Positions 1-7,543 of a stretch of DNA of 33,336 bases are shown here, piece after piece. The stretch's first letter is position 1, and each line of letters opens with the position of its first letter. The stretch comes from Bacteroidales bacterium (GTDB lineage Bacteria; Bacteroidota; Bacteroidia; Bacteroidales; F082): contig JALUYM010000392.1 of the NCBI GenBank assembly GCA_027018745.1, forward strand, positions 1 to 33,336, given 5' to 3'. The translations under genes were made by a program, and so were the position numbers. Below the pieces are notes generated by a model, which worked only from the letters and a program-made list of their open reading frames with translations, ran no database searches and was not told the origin of the DNA.

Positions 1-131
1 TCAGCGATAAAAAAATAGCATTCGTTGGTTTCCTGCATCTTTACAAAATTCTTTACCGCACCAAAGTAATTCCCGAGGTGCAAGTGTCCGGTGGGCCTGA
101 TGCCGCTTAATACGATCTCCTTTTTTTCCAT
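1..131 (-). CDS. trpS: Tryptophanyl-tRNA synthetase, N-terminal fragment (runs off the window)
   Basis: Class I aminoacyl-tRNA synthetase that charges tRNA-Trp in the cytoplasm. Only the first 43 codons lie in the window, reading leftward from the ATG at 131. The visible residues begin [15 protein letters not shown] and continue with [13 protein letters not shown], the family's N-terminal signature, in which HLGN is the HIGH-equivalent ATP-binding motif. The start is fixed by the family pattern. A TATTTTTG -7 box sits only 5 nt upstream of the ATG, so the mRNA may be almost leaderless. The fragment is short, but the signature is specific to TrpS. Confidence 0.9.
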   Translation of the reverse strand, partial: MEKKEIVLSGIRPTGHLHLGNYFGAVKNFVKMQETNECYFFIA

Positions 132-136
132 GGGGG

Positions 137-144
137 CAAAAATA
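137..144 (-). promoter_or_regulatory. Candidate -7 box of trpS
   Basis: On the minus strand this reads TATTTTTG, matching the Bacteroidota -7 consensus TAnnTTTG. It ends 5 nt before the trpS start codon. No convincing -33 element was found. Confidence 0.5.
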
Positions 145-200
145 GTAAAAATCAGCTGTAAAAAGCTGTTAACTTTTCAGAACGAACAGTACCTTAAAAC

Positions 201-932
201 TTAACCGGCGTGTTGGTAAACCCTTTTAATGAACCTTTTCTCCACCAAAAAATAAAAAGTAAAAATCAACACCTGGTTGATAAAGGCTATGGACAAACCA
301 TACGCTGATCCGTACCAGATGGCAACGGCATAAGCCGGAATCTGCCCAATGCCATACATGGGATTGCTAAAATATTTGTAAGGCCCTGTCACCACAAATT
401 CAGAGATTTTCCTGCCGAGGAACATGTCTTTCCAGTAATAGATGTCTATCGTCACTACTTTGGCCGCCCATATTTTTACAAGAAAGCCGCCCAAAAACAG
501 TATCGCGGTTATAACAACGATGAAACCTTTATCCATAAAGTGAAAAAGGTTTCCGGGGTAAGCGGAAGCGACAAATCCCAAACTGGAAGCATTATGAAAA
601 AACAGAAAACCGGCCATGGTTTCATAAGTCAGGTAACCTTTATTTTCCCCCCATTTTTTAATGAACAGCCGATGTAGGCCGTTTTTTGAAAGGACAGTCG
701 TAATGAAACCGAGGTATAAAACTTCGCTGACACAAAAATATAAAATGGCAAGGTGAGCATTATGAGGGTGAAAAATGTTTAAGAAAAGTACAAAAGCCAA
801 AGAGGCAGCCATGAGAATTTTTCTTGTCACCGGCGCATTTCCGGGAACATACCCGGCCATGGAAATGATGAGAATGAAAAGTTCAGAAATTTTTTCAAAC
901 GGTTTACCGGATTTTGAATATTCTTTAACCAT
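201..932 (-). CDS. Isoprenylcysteine carboxyl methyltransferase / phospholipid methyltransferase-like membrane protein
   Basis: Integral membrane protein of 243 aa from the first ATG. An in-frame upstream TTG at 986 would add 18 residues, but it lies at the expected transcription start and looks unlikely. Several hydrophobic segments are visible (about residues 15-28, 40-53, 60-80, 137-156, 197-230). The C-terminal part carries TGPYKYFSNPMY (about 182-193) followed by a hydrophobic stretch and E231-K-R-F, the SAM-binding pattern of the ICMT/PEMT superfamily. Known members methylate isoprenylated cysteine or phospholipid head groups, but bacterial homologues often have unknown substrates. The neighbours (trpS, prx) give no clue, so the fold assignment is firmer than the function. 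Confidence 0.7.
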   Translation of the reverse strand: MVKEYSKSGKPFEKISELFILIISMAGYVPGNAPVTRKILMAASLAFVLFLNIFHPHNAHLAILYFCVSEVLYLGFITTVLSKNGLHRLFIKKWGENKGYLTYETMAGFLFFHNASSLGFVASAYPGNLFHFMDKGFIVVITAILFLGGFLVKIWAAKVVTIDIYYWKDMFLGRKISEFVVTGPYKYFSNPMYGIGQIPAYAVAIWYGSAYGLSIAFINQVLIFTFYFLVEKRFIKRVYQHAG

Positions 933-990
933 ACTTTCATTTAAACCGAGAAATTGAAAACACTTCTCATCCCCTTGTTGTATCAATATT

Positions 991-998
991 CAAAATTA
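991..998 (-). promoter_or_regulatory. Candidate -7 box of the ICMT-like gene
   Basis: Minus-strand TAATTTTG. Predicted transcription starts near 987, giving a leader of about 55 nt to the ATG at 932 and arguing against the TTG at 986 as start. Confidence 0.45.
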
Positions 999-1062
999 AA
1001 TAATTTTTCCTTTTGATCCTATGCTTTCCTGATAATATTCAATTATTTATTTCGCCGGAAAG

Positions 1063-1097
1063 AAAAAAGCCGTTCGGAATTTTCCAAACGGCTTTTT
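1063..1097 (-). terminator. Rho-independent terminator downstream of the peroxiredoxin gene
   Basis: AACGGC and GCCGTT arms, extended by A and T runs, form a strong hairpin around a 12-nt loop. Read on the minus strand it is followed by six T residues, as expected for termination of the peroxiredoxin transcript, whose stop is about 25 nt upstream. Confidence 0.85.
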
Positions 1098-1121
1098 CGG
1101 TTAAAAAAACTTTATACAAGA

Positions 1122-1778
1122 TTAAAGGTCTTTTTTAACGAGATAAAAATCCACTTTCTCGGCATAATCACCTTCAATGCGTTCCTGCATTTCTTCAAGG
1201 TTAGCCGGGGGTGGAACAATCACGCGGTCTCCCTTGCGCCAGTTAAGCGGCATGGCCACGCTGTTGGCATCCGAAACCTGCAGTGCCTCGAGAGCGCGAA
1301 GAATCTCATCCATGTTACGGCCAACGTTCAAAGGATAATACATTACGAGCCGGATTTTTTTGGACGGGTCGATAAAAAAGACCGCACGCACGGCGGCAGT
1401 TTCGCTTTCGTTGGGCTGCAGCATGCCGTAAAGTTTGGACACTTTCATGTCGATGTCGGCAATAATCGGAAAGTCGAAATAGACACCGGTGTTTTTTTTC
1501 ACATTGTTTACCCAGGCAAGATGCGCATGGATACTATCAATGCTCAGGCCCATTAGTTCGGTGTTGAGGGCATCGAATTCGGCTTTACGTTGGGCAAAAC
1601 CGCTCATTTCGGTTGTACAAACCGGGGTAAAATCGGCCGGGTGCGAAAAAAACACTACCCATTTGTCTTTGGCATATTCCGAAAATTTGATTTTTCCTTT
1701 GGTGGTAACGGCTTCAAAATCGGGAGCCTGGTCACCGATGCGAGGCATCACGTTCAATTCTTTTGTTTCTAATTCCAT
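1122..1778 (-). CDS. 1-Cys peroxiredoxin (Prx6-type)
   Basis: Thiol peroxidase of 218 aa that reduces H2O2, organic hydroperoxides or peroxynitrite. The peroxidatic motif DFTPVCTTE contains Thr51 and Cys54, and Arg131 (AAVRAVFFID) completes the usual active-site triad. I see no second cysteine in the protein, and the C-terminal extension (about 150-218, with a proline-rich PPPANLEEMQERI segment) is typical of the Prx6 subfamily, so resolution probably uses an external thiol. It is divergent from an OxyR homologue, the classic arrangement for a peroxide-inducible detoxification gene. The ATG at 1778 fits the family N-terminus. A hairpin terminator follows the stop. Confidence 0.92.
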   Translation of the reverse strand: MELETKELNVMPRIGDQAPDFEAVTTKGKIKFSEYAKDKWVVFFSHPADFTPVCTTEMSGFAQRKAEFDALNTELMGLSIDSIHAHLAWVNNVKKNTGVYFDFPIIADIDMKVSKLYGMLQPNESETAAVRAVFFIDPSKKIRLVMYYPLNVGRNMDEILRALEALQVSDANSVAMPLNWRKGDRVIVPPPANLEEMQERIEGDYAEKVDFYLVKKDL

Positions 1779-1888
1779 GATAATTAAATTTAAATGTTTA
1801 TAATTAATTGAATATATTTCTGTTTTAATTGCTTTGCAAAAGTCCGCATTAAAATAATATAAATCAAATCAATTGTTTCTATAAATTA

Positions 1889-1903
1889 ATAGATTTTATC
1901 TAT
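1889..1903 (+). promoter_or_regulatory. Candidate OxyR operator half (ATAGntnnnanCTAT)
   Basis: ATAGATTTTATCTAT matches at every specified position the E. coli OxyR consensus half (ATAG-n-t-n3-a-n-CTAT). A further CTAT at 1879-1882 may belong to a second, poorer half. The perfect half overlaps the -7 box of the oxyR gene itself, so binding there would be expected to repress oxyR. The match is seen in the sequence; the regulatory effect is inferred. Confidence 0.6.
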
Positions 1904-1908
1904 CTTTG
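1901..1908 (+). promoter_or_regulatory. Candidate -7 box of oxyR
   Basis: TATCTTTG, an exact TAnnTTTG match, ends 4 nt before the oxyR ATG at 1913, which predicts a leaderless or nearly leaderless transcript. It overlaps the OxyR-like operator by three bases. Confidence 0.55.
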
Positions 1909-1912
1909 TAAC

Positions 1913-2854
1913 ATGATTTCACTCATACAACTGGAATATGCCGTGGCAGTAGACACTTACCGCAATTTTGCCAAAGCGGCCGAAAAATGTTTTGTCACGC
2001 AACCCACGCTGAGCATGCAGCTGAAAAAAATGGAAGAAGAGCTGGAAGTGATCCTGTTTGACCGCAGCAAACAGCCGGTAATTCCCACAGAGGCAGGAAA
2101 AGAAATCATTGAGCAGGCACGGCTGGTGTTACAGGAATCCAAAAAACTCCAACAAATGGCCAAAGAGGTCAGGAACCGGTTGAGCGGGGAGTTGCGCATG
2201 GGCATTATCCCCACCATTGCCCCGTACCTGTTGCCATTGTTTGCAGGACGCTACAAACAGGAGTATCCGCTTGTCCACATGAAAGTGGAAGAACTGATTA
2301 CCGAACGCATTGAAGAAAAACTACAGAAAGACCAGTTGGATGTCGGGATTTTGGTAACGCCGCTGCACAACAAAGCAGTGATAGAACATCCGTTGTATTA
2401 CGAAGAGATGCAGATTTATTCCCATCGCGCCAATCCGCTTTTTAATAAGCCGGTTATCGAAGTAAAAGACATAGCCTCACCGGAATTGTGGTTGTTGAGC
2501 GACGGGCATTGTTTCCGCAACCAGGTTATCAATCTTTGCGACCTGCAAAACATGGAATCGGACACTTTGCCTTTCGATTATGCCGGCGGCGCCATCGACA
2601 CGCTTATAAAAATCATTGACAAAGAAGGTGGTTTCACCCTCATACCAGAGCTGGCAGGCTTAGACCTGAAAGGCGAACAGAAAAAGCAACTCCGCCATTT
2701 CAACGACAAAATTCCTTTGCGGGAAGTGAGCCTGGTTTACACCCGGCAGTTTGCCAAAACACGTCTGGTAAATTCGCTCGCCGAATGTATCAAAAAGACG
2801 ATTCCGCAACACATGCTTGACACTTCGCGCGGGATATTGGTTGAATGGAGATAA
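1913..2854 (+). CDS. oxyR: LysR-family peroxide sensor OxyR
   Basis: Transcription factor of 313 aa. The N-terminal winged helix-turn-helix (about 1-60; FAKAAEKCFVTQPTLSMQLKKME) aligns with E. coli OxyR (RRAADSCHVSQPTLSGQIRKLE). The regulatory domain carries GHCFRNQVINLC, placing Cys200 and Cys209 at the same 9-residue spacing as the H2O2-sensing disulfide pair Cys199/Cys208 of E. coli OxyR. That supports OxyR itself rather than a generic LysR protein. It is divergent from a peroxiredoxin gene, its likely target. The start at 1913 matches the family N-terminus and lies almost directly after a -7 box. Autoregulation is suggested by the overlapping operator. Confidence 0.93.
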   Translation: MISLIQLEYAVAVDTYRNFAKAAEKCFVTQPTLSMQLKKMEEELEVILFDRSKQPVIPTEAGKEIIEQARLVLQESKKLQQMAKEVRNRLSGELRMGIIPTIAPYLLPLFAGRYKQEYPLVHMKVEELITERIEEKLQKDQLDVGILVTPLHNKAVIEHPLYYEEMQIYSHRANPLFNKPVIEVKDIASPELWLLSDGHCFRNQVINLCDLQNMESDTLPFDYAGGAIDTLIKIIDKEGGFTLIPELAGLDLKGEQKKQLRHFNDKIPLREVSLVYTRQFAKTRLVNSLAECIKKTIPQHMLDTSRGILVEWR

Positions 2855-2932
2855 TGCCATTAACCAAGGCAAAGGAAACATGAAGGGATAAAAAAACAGT
2901 TATTTTCAAGCAACAGCTATAAAATCAGTTTT

Positions 2933-3814
2933 TTAAAGTGTGGCGCTTCGTGTTACCAATTGCCGGTCCAATTTTTTGAAAAGGCCCTGCAATACTTTTC
3001 CCGGCCCCACTTCAATCACTTCCGTGACCCCATCTGCCAGCATGTTTTGCATGGTTTGTGTCCAGCGGACAGGAGATGTCAGTTGTGAGATCAGGTTGGT
3101 TTTAATGATTTCGGGATCTTTCACGGGCTGCCCCGTAACATTTTGGTAAACAGGGCAAATACCCAAATTAAATGAAGTATTGTTAATAGCTTCTGCCAGT
3201 TCAATCCTGGCAGGCTCCATCAGCGGCGAATGAAAAGCCCCGCCAACTTTCAGCATAACAGCCCTTTTAGCGCCGGCATCTTTGCATTTTTCCACAGCCT
3301 TTTCCACCCCGCTGATTGTACCGGAAATTACCAGTTGTCCCGGACTGTTGTAATTGGCCGGAATAACGACATCATCGATACTTTTGCAAATGTTTTCCAC
3401 CACATCGTCTTCCAGGCCCAGGATGGCAGCCATGGTTGAAGGTTCCGTTTCGCAGGCTTTTTGCATGGCTTCTGCCCTTTTGGCCACAAGCCGTAACCCA
3501 TCTTCAAAAGACAGCGTGCCGTTGGCAACCAATGCTGAGAACTCTCCGAGGGAATGGCCGGCAACCATGTCAGGTTTAAATTCATTGTTCATGGTTTTTG
3601 CCAAAATGACAGAGTGGAGAAAAATGGCCGGCTGTGTAACCTTGGTTTGTTTCAGGTCTTCTTCCGTACCGGCAAACATAATATCTGTAATATTAAATTT
3701 CAGAATATGATTTGCTTTGTGAAACAGATCTTTGGCCTTGGAAGAATTGTCGTACAATTCTTTCCCCATGCCAACATATTGTGCTCCCTGTCCGGGAAAA
3801 AGGTAAGCGATCAT
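2933..3814 (-). CDS. fabD: Malonyl-CoA:ACP transacylase
   Basis: Transfers malonyl from CoA to acyl carrier protein in the first committed step of type II fatty-acid synthesis. It has 293 aa, a normal length. The N-terminus carries the FPGQGAQ motif (7-13), the nucleophile elbow GHSLG contains Ser88, Arg113 follows in KRAEAMQ, and the catalytic His195 lies in GGAFHSPLM. It is the last gene of a probable minus-strand operon with only 23 bp separating it from the Bax-inhibitor-like gene. It stands alone, without fabH, fabG or acpP neighbours in the window. The gene is convergent with oxyR, and no strong terminator was seen between them. Confidence 0.95.
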   Translation of the reverse strand: MIAYLFPGQGAQYVGMGKELYDNSSKAKDLFHKANHILKFNITDIMFAGTEEDLKQTKVTQPAIFLHSVILAKTMNNEFKPDMVAGHSLGEFSALVANGTLSFEDGLRLVAKRAEAMQKACETEPSTMAAILGLEDDVVENICKSIDDVVIPANYNSPGQLVISGTISGVEKAVEKCKDAGAKRAVMLKVGGAFHSPLMEPARIELAEAINNTSFNLGICPVYQNVTGQPVKDPEIIKTNLISQLTSPVRWTQTMQNMLADGVTEVIEVGPGKVLQGLFKKLDRQLVTRSATL

Positions 3815-3837
3815 ATAATTATTTTAAAAAGTAATTT

Positions 3838-4560
3838 TTACTGACGGTTTCCAAAAAAACGCAGCAAAAATAGAAATAAATTGATAAAATCAAGATAAAG
3901 GGCCAATGCACCCATAATGGTCATCTTTCGTGTTCCTTCGGCACCTTCCACCATACCCGAGCCGATCCTTTTCAGTTTCTGCACATCGTAGGCCGTTAGC
4001 CCGGTAAATATCAGAACCCCGACAAAGCTGATAATATAGCTCATGCCGGTACTGTGCATGAACCAGTTTACGACCATGGCAATGATCAGTCCTATCAAAG
4101 CCATGAACAGAAGTGCACCGAACCTGGTCAGGTCTGTTTTGGTAGTATAACCCAAGACGGCCATAACGCCGAACATACCTCCTGTTACCAGAAACGTTGT
4201 GGCAATGGAAGTTCCGGTAAAAGCCAGAAAGACAAAGCTCAGGCTCATCCCCATCAAAATGGAATAAACAATAAACACCAGTGCCATGGTAGATGCCGCC
4301 AGTCGTTGGTAACCTGCTGACATCCAAATAACAAATCCTATGGGAGCCAGCATAACAACCCAGCCCAAAACAGTTATTCCCGTTTTTGTATAAAGCAGCG
4401 AAATCAACTGGGGGCTTGAAGCAAACACCCACGAAGTAAGGGCTGTTATTCCCAAAGCCAGGAACATCCAGCCGAAAACGCCGGCAAGAAAAGTTTTGGC
4501 TACCGGTACGGCAGTTGTTTTTTCGCCGGCGAAATTCTTTTCTAACTGATTAATATCCAT
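3838..4560 (-). CDS. Bax inhibitor-1 / YccA-like membrane protein
   Basis: Polytopic inner-membrane protein of 240 aa with about seven hydrophobic helices starting near residue 22. It ends with family signatures: GLTAYDVQKLKRI (about 187-199) and the helix ALYLDFINLFLFLLRFFG near the C-terminus. Relatives include E. coli YccA, which modulates the FtsH protease, and BsYetJ, a pH-sensitive calcium leak channel. The family is clear, but which role applies here is unknown. It lies 28 bp after folE and 23 bp before fabD, so it is probably co-transcribed with both. Confidence 0.88.
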   Translation of the reverse strand: MDINQLEKNFAGEKTTAVPVAKTFLAGVFGWMFLALGITALTSWVFASSPQLISLLYTKTGITVLGWVVMLAPIGFVIWMSAGYQRLAASTMALVFIVYSILMGMSLSFVFLAFTGTSIATTFLVTGGMFGVMAVLGYTTKTDLTRFGALLFMALIGLIIAMVVNWFMHSTGMSYIISFVGVLIFTGLTAYDVQKLKRIGSGMVEGAEGTRKMTIMGALALYLDFINLFLFLLRFFGNRQ

Positions 4561-4588
4561 AATATTAATTTTTTTAGTTTAACCATCG

Positions 4589-5206
4589 TCAAGACAAATG
4601 AGAAGAAATCAAATGGATGAATTCCTCCCGTGTCTCTTTTCTTTCAAATGCTCCCGTAAAGTCGGAAGTAGTGGTGACAGAATTTTGTTTCTGCACACCC
4701 CGCATAGCCATACACAAATGTCGTGCCTCAATGACAACAGCCACCCCCAAAGGGTTTAAAGTTTCCTGAATAGCTGTTTTTATTTGGGTGGTCAGGCGTT
4801 CCTGAACCTGCAAACGACGGGCATATGCTTCAACAACACGGGCAATTTTACTCAGGCCGGTTATATATTTATTAGGAATATAAGCAACGTGCGCCTTACC
4901 GATAAAAGGGATCATGTGATGTTCGCACATGGAAAAAATATCGATGTCTTTCACAATGACCATTTGTTTGTAATCTTCCCTGAAACGGGCCGATAACAGA
5001 ATTTCCCTCGGATCATGATCATAACCCTGTGTTAAAAACTGTATGGATTTGGCAACCCGTAAAGGTGTTTTTAATAATCCTTCGCGGGAAACATCTTCAC
5101 CAATCAGTTTTAAAATCTCTTTATAATGATAAGTTAATTTTTCCAGCTTATCAGGGGCATAGGTTTCAATCCTTTCGTAATCAAGCATTGACTTTGGTTT
5201 ATCCAT
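4589..5206 (-). CDS. folE: GTP cyclohydrolase I
   Basis: Converts GTP to 7,8-dihydroneopterin triphosphate, the entry point to folate, biopterin and deazapurine synthesis. It has 205 aa, standard for type I enzymes. Zinc ligands are Cys94 and His97 in [20 protein letters not shown] and Cys165 in [15 protein letters not shown]; the C-terminal [13 protein letters not shown] is also typical. It lies 34 bp downstream of a 6-pyruvoyltetrahydropterin-synthase-like gene that would use its product directly, so the two probably form one pathway module. Confidence 0.95.
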   Translation of the reverse strand: MDKPKSMLDYERIETYAPDKLEKLTYHYKEILKLIGEDVSREGLLKTPLRVAKSIQFLTQGYDHDPREILLSARFREDYKQMVIVKDIDIFSMCEHHMIPFIGKAHVAYIPNKYITGLSKIARVVEAYARRLQVQERLTTQIKTAIQETLNPLGVAVVIEARHLCMAMRGVQKQNSVTTTSDFTGAFERKETREEFIHLISSHLS

Positions 5207-5240
5207 TTAACTTATTATTTTTAATAATTCCATAAACTTA

Positions 5241-5651
5241 TTATCCGAAATACTCAACAAAATTGTTTTCAGATTCATAGATCTTGACAGAATAAAGCGT
5301 TATTCCCAGACCGGAAATGCTTTTCTCAAGTTGGTTCCAGATGCCAATGGCCAGATTTTCCGTAGAGGCCATCTTGTTTTTCATGAAATCCACTTCGAGG
5401 TTAATGTTTTTATGGTCTATTTTTTCAATAACTTTTTCCCTGATCATCTTACTGAGCGTTTTCAGGTTGACCAGAAACCCTGTTTCCGGATCAACATCCC
5501 CTTTTACCGTAACAAACAGCTCATAATTGTGCCCATGCCAGTTAGGATTGGAACATTTACCAAAAACTTCCATGTTCTTTTCATCGCTGTATTCTTCTTT
5601 GAAAAGGCGATGCGCAGCATTGAACCGTTCTCTTCTCGTAATATAAATCAT
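5241..5651 (-). CDS. 6-pyruvoyltetrahydropterin synthase / QueD family protein with CX5HGH motif
   Basis: Zinc-dependent T-fold enzyme of 136 aa acting on dihydroneopterin triphosphate. Zinc ligands are His14 (FNAAHRL) and His39/His41 of the HGH motif; the catalytic cysteine is Cys33. The segment from Cys33 to HGH reads C-SNPNW-HGH, i.e. CX5HGH. As I recall the COG0720 literature, CX3HGH marks queuosine-pathway QueD and CX5HGH marks pyruvoyltetrahydropterin synthases. Together with adjacent folE this favours a tetrahydrobiopterin-type product, although many databases would label it QueD. It is the first gene of the operon, with a TATCTTTG box 16 nt upstream of its ATG. Confidence 0.85.
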   Translation of the reverse strand: MIYITRRERFNAAHRLFKEEYSDEKNMEVFGKCSNPNWHGHNYELFVTVKGDVDPETGFLVNLKTLSKMIREKVIEKIDHKNINLEVDFMKNKMASTENLAIGIWNQLEKSISGLGITLYSVKIYESENNFVEYFG

Positions 5652-5667
5652 GACACAATTTGGAAAG

Positions 5668-5675
5668 CAAAGATA
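5668..5675 (-). promoter_or_regulatory. Candidate -7 box of the pterin synthase-folE-BI1-fabD operon
   Basis: Minus-strand TATCTTTG, an exact consensus match, 16 nt before the start at 5651. Together with the 92-bp gap after mlaF it suggests these four genes have their own promoter. Confidence 0.55.
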
Positions 5676-5743
5676 GGTTTTCTTAAAGAGTAGCAGGGTT
5701 AAAATATCTAAAAACTTATTTATAATCGGTCTCTTTCCGGATT

Positions 5744-6490
5744 TTAGCGTTTGATCCTTCTTGTGAGCTCTGTGGCAAAGACAAAATCGTTCAGTTCTTT
5801 TTTATCAGAGGTCAGGATTGTTTCTTTTGTTCCTTCCCAACAAATTTTGCCATGGTTAATAAAACATATTTTTTCGCCGATCTGAAGGACAGAATTCATA
5901 TCATGGGTATTGATAACTGTTGTCATATTAAATTTTTTGGTCAGGGTGGACAACAATTCGTCAATTCTTTCAGCAGTTTTAGGATCCAATCCCGAGTTGG
6001 GTTCATCGGCAAATAAATATTTCGGCATAAGCGAAATGGCCCGTGCAATAGCTACCCTTTTTACCATTCCCCCGCTCAGCTCGGCAGGATATTTATTATT
6101 GGTACCGGCAAGGTTCACGTTTTCAAGAACATAATTTACCCGCTCCTTTTTGGCTTTCAAACACATATCGGTAAACATATCGAGCGGAAACATAATGTTT
6201 TCTTCCACAGTTAACGAGTCGAACAAAGCCCCACCCTGAAACAGAACCCCCATTTCCTGACGAATGTGCTTTCTTTTCTTGTCCGGTATATTGGAAAAAC
6301 GCCTGCCGTGAAAGTCCACTTCCCCGCTGTCCACATCATACAATCCGATACAACATTTCATCAAAACGGTTTTCCCCGAACCGCTCTGTCCGATAATCAG
6401 ATTGGTTTTCCCTTCATCGAAAGTTGTACTGACATTATCAACGATGAGCTGTCCGCCAAAACTCTTCGATATGTTTTTCACCTCTATCAT
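5744..6490 (-). CDS. mlaF: ABC transporter ATPase, MlaF-type
   Basis: Cytoplasmic ATPase of 248 aa that powers lipid transport between the membranes in Mla-type systems. Walker A is GQSGSGKT (34-41), the signature is LSGGM (138-142), Walker B ends in DE (162-163), and the switch histidine is His196. LSGGM in place of LSGGQ is common in the Mla branch. The start codon overlaps the stop of the MlaE-like permease gene by 4 bp (ATGA), showing translational coupling. No MlaD/MCE-domain gene is adjacent, although one is needed for a complete transporter. Confidence 0.88.
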   Translation of the reverse strand: MIEVKNISKSFGGQLIVDNVSTTFDEGKTNLIIGQSGSGKTVLMKCCIGLYDVDSGEVDFHGRRFSNIPDKKRKHIRQEMGVLFQGGALFDSLTVEENIMFPLDMFTDMCLKAKKERVNYVLENVNLAGTNNKYPAELSGGMVKRVAIARAISLMPKYLFADEPNSGLDPKTAERIDELLSTLTKKFNMTTVINTHDMNSVLQIGEKICFINHGKICWEGTKETILTSDKKELNDFVFATELTRRIKR

Positions 6491-7227
6491 GTCAGTAATA
6501 ATTGTGTAAGGACCAGGTCAAAGAAAATAATCAGGATACTGCTCACTACGATGGCTTCGGTACTGGCCTGCCCGACTTCCACCGAACCCCCTTTTACCGT
6601 GTATCCTTTGTAGGCAGAAACAGAAGTGATAATAAAAGCAAAAACCACTGTTTTTATCATAGCATATGTCAGCGTAAAGGGATCAAACCATGATCGTATT
6701 CCTATGATATAATCGGAAGAAGGGATCAACCCGGTGACAGAACCCATGACCCAGCCGCCAAAGATGCCGAGAAAAATAGAAAAGACAATAAGCACCGGAA
6801 AATAGATCATGGCAGCAGTTATCTTCGGAAGTACCAGATAGTTGGGAGGATTAACACCCATAACCCTTAAAGCATCTATTTGCTCGGTAATACGCATGGT
6901 GCCGATTTCAGATGCAATACGGGACCCCACTTTCCCCGCCAGGATCAAACTGATAATGGTGGGCGATATCTCCAACACCAGCATTTGCCGTGTAGAAAAA
7001 CCAATGATGGACTTGGCAATAAAAGGCGAATCGATATTATAAGCCATTTGAATAGCAATAATGGCCCCGGTAAAAAGCGATATAATGGCAATAATGCTAA
7101 TGGAATCAACCCCAAGCCGTTTAAAATCATATAATAACTGGCGGCGAAAAACAAAGCCTTTATCAGGTTTTTTGAAAGCCTGAAGCACCATAACTACATA
7201 GTCGCCTATTTGATAAAGTATGTTCAT
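6487..7227 (-). CDS. mlaE: MlaE family ABC transporter permease
   Basis: Inner-membrane permease of 246 aa, usual for the family, with about five membrane segments. The conserved cytoplasmic loop AGKVGSRIASEIGTMRITEQ (97-116), followed by IDALRVMGVNP, is diagnostic of MlaE/DUF140 permeases that partner MCE proteins in phospholipid trafficking. It is the first gene of a two-gene coupled unit with the ATPase. The substrate-binding MlaD/MCE partner is not in the window; it may lie elsewhere in the genome. Confidence 0.9.
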   Translation of the reverse strand: MNILYQIGDYVVMVLQAFKKPDKGFVFRRQLLYDFKRLGVDSISIIAIISLFTGAIIAIQMAYNIDSPFIAKSIIGFSTRQMLVLEISPTIISLILAGKVGSRIASEIGTMRITEQIDALRVMGVNPPNYLVLPKITAAMIYFPVLIVFSIFLGIFGGWVMGSVTGLIPSSDYIIGIRSWFDPFTLTYAMIKTVVFAFIITSVSAYKGYTVKGGSVEVGQASTEAIVVSSILIIFFDLVLTQLLLT

Positions 7228-7543
7228 AATGACGCAGCTAAATTAAAGAATTTTACAAGACATTGTTTCCTTGTCCTGCACTTTGATGTATCATCGGTAT
7301 TAATTAAGCCATAAACCCTGTTATTTACATCTTTAAAGTTCCTTTAGAATTCATAAATAACTTTGTTTGATTTTCCAATCAAGTTGAAGTTGTTTTAAGT
7401 TTAAAATAAAACTCAATTATAAAGACTTGTAAATCACGTTTTAAATGGTCTTTCAGTTAATCTATACCAAGCCTAAATTTGAAGGTATTATCTGTAATTT
7501 AAAACTTTCCTTTAATTTTGTATTCCCAAAAAATTAACAACTC
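7228..7543. other. Divergent intergenic region, mlaE / DUF5916
   Basis: AT-rich, 316 bp, with no supported gene. It holds two plus-strand -7-like boxes: TAACTTTG at 7358-7365 and TAATTTTG at 7513-7520. I see no hairpin or conserved RNA in the rest. Confidence 0.6.
7513..7520 (+). promoter_or_regulatory. Candidate -7 box of the DUF5916 gene
   Basis: TAATTTTG, 23 nt upstream of the ATG at 7544. A second box at 7358-7365 could give a longer leader. Confidence 0.4.
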
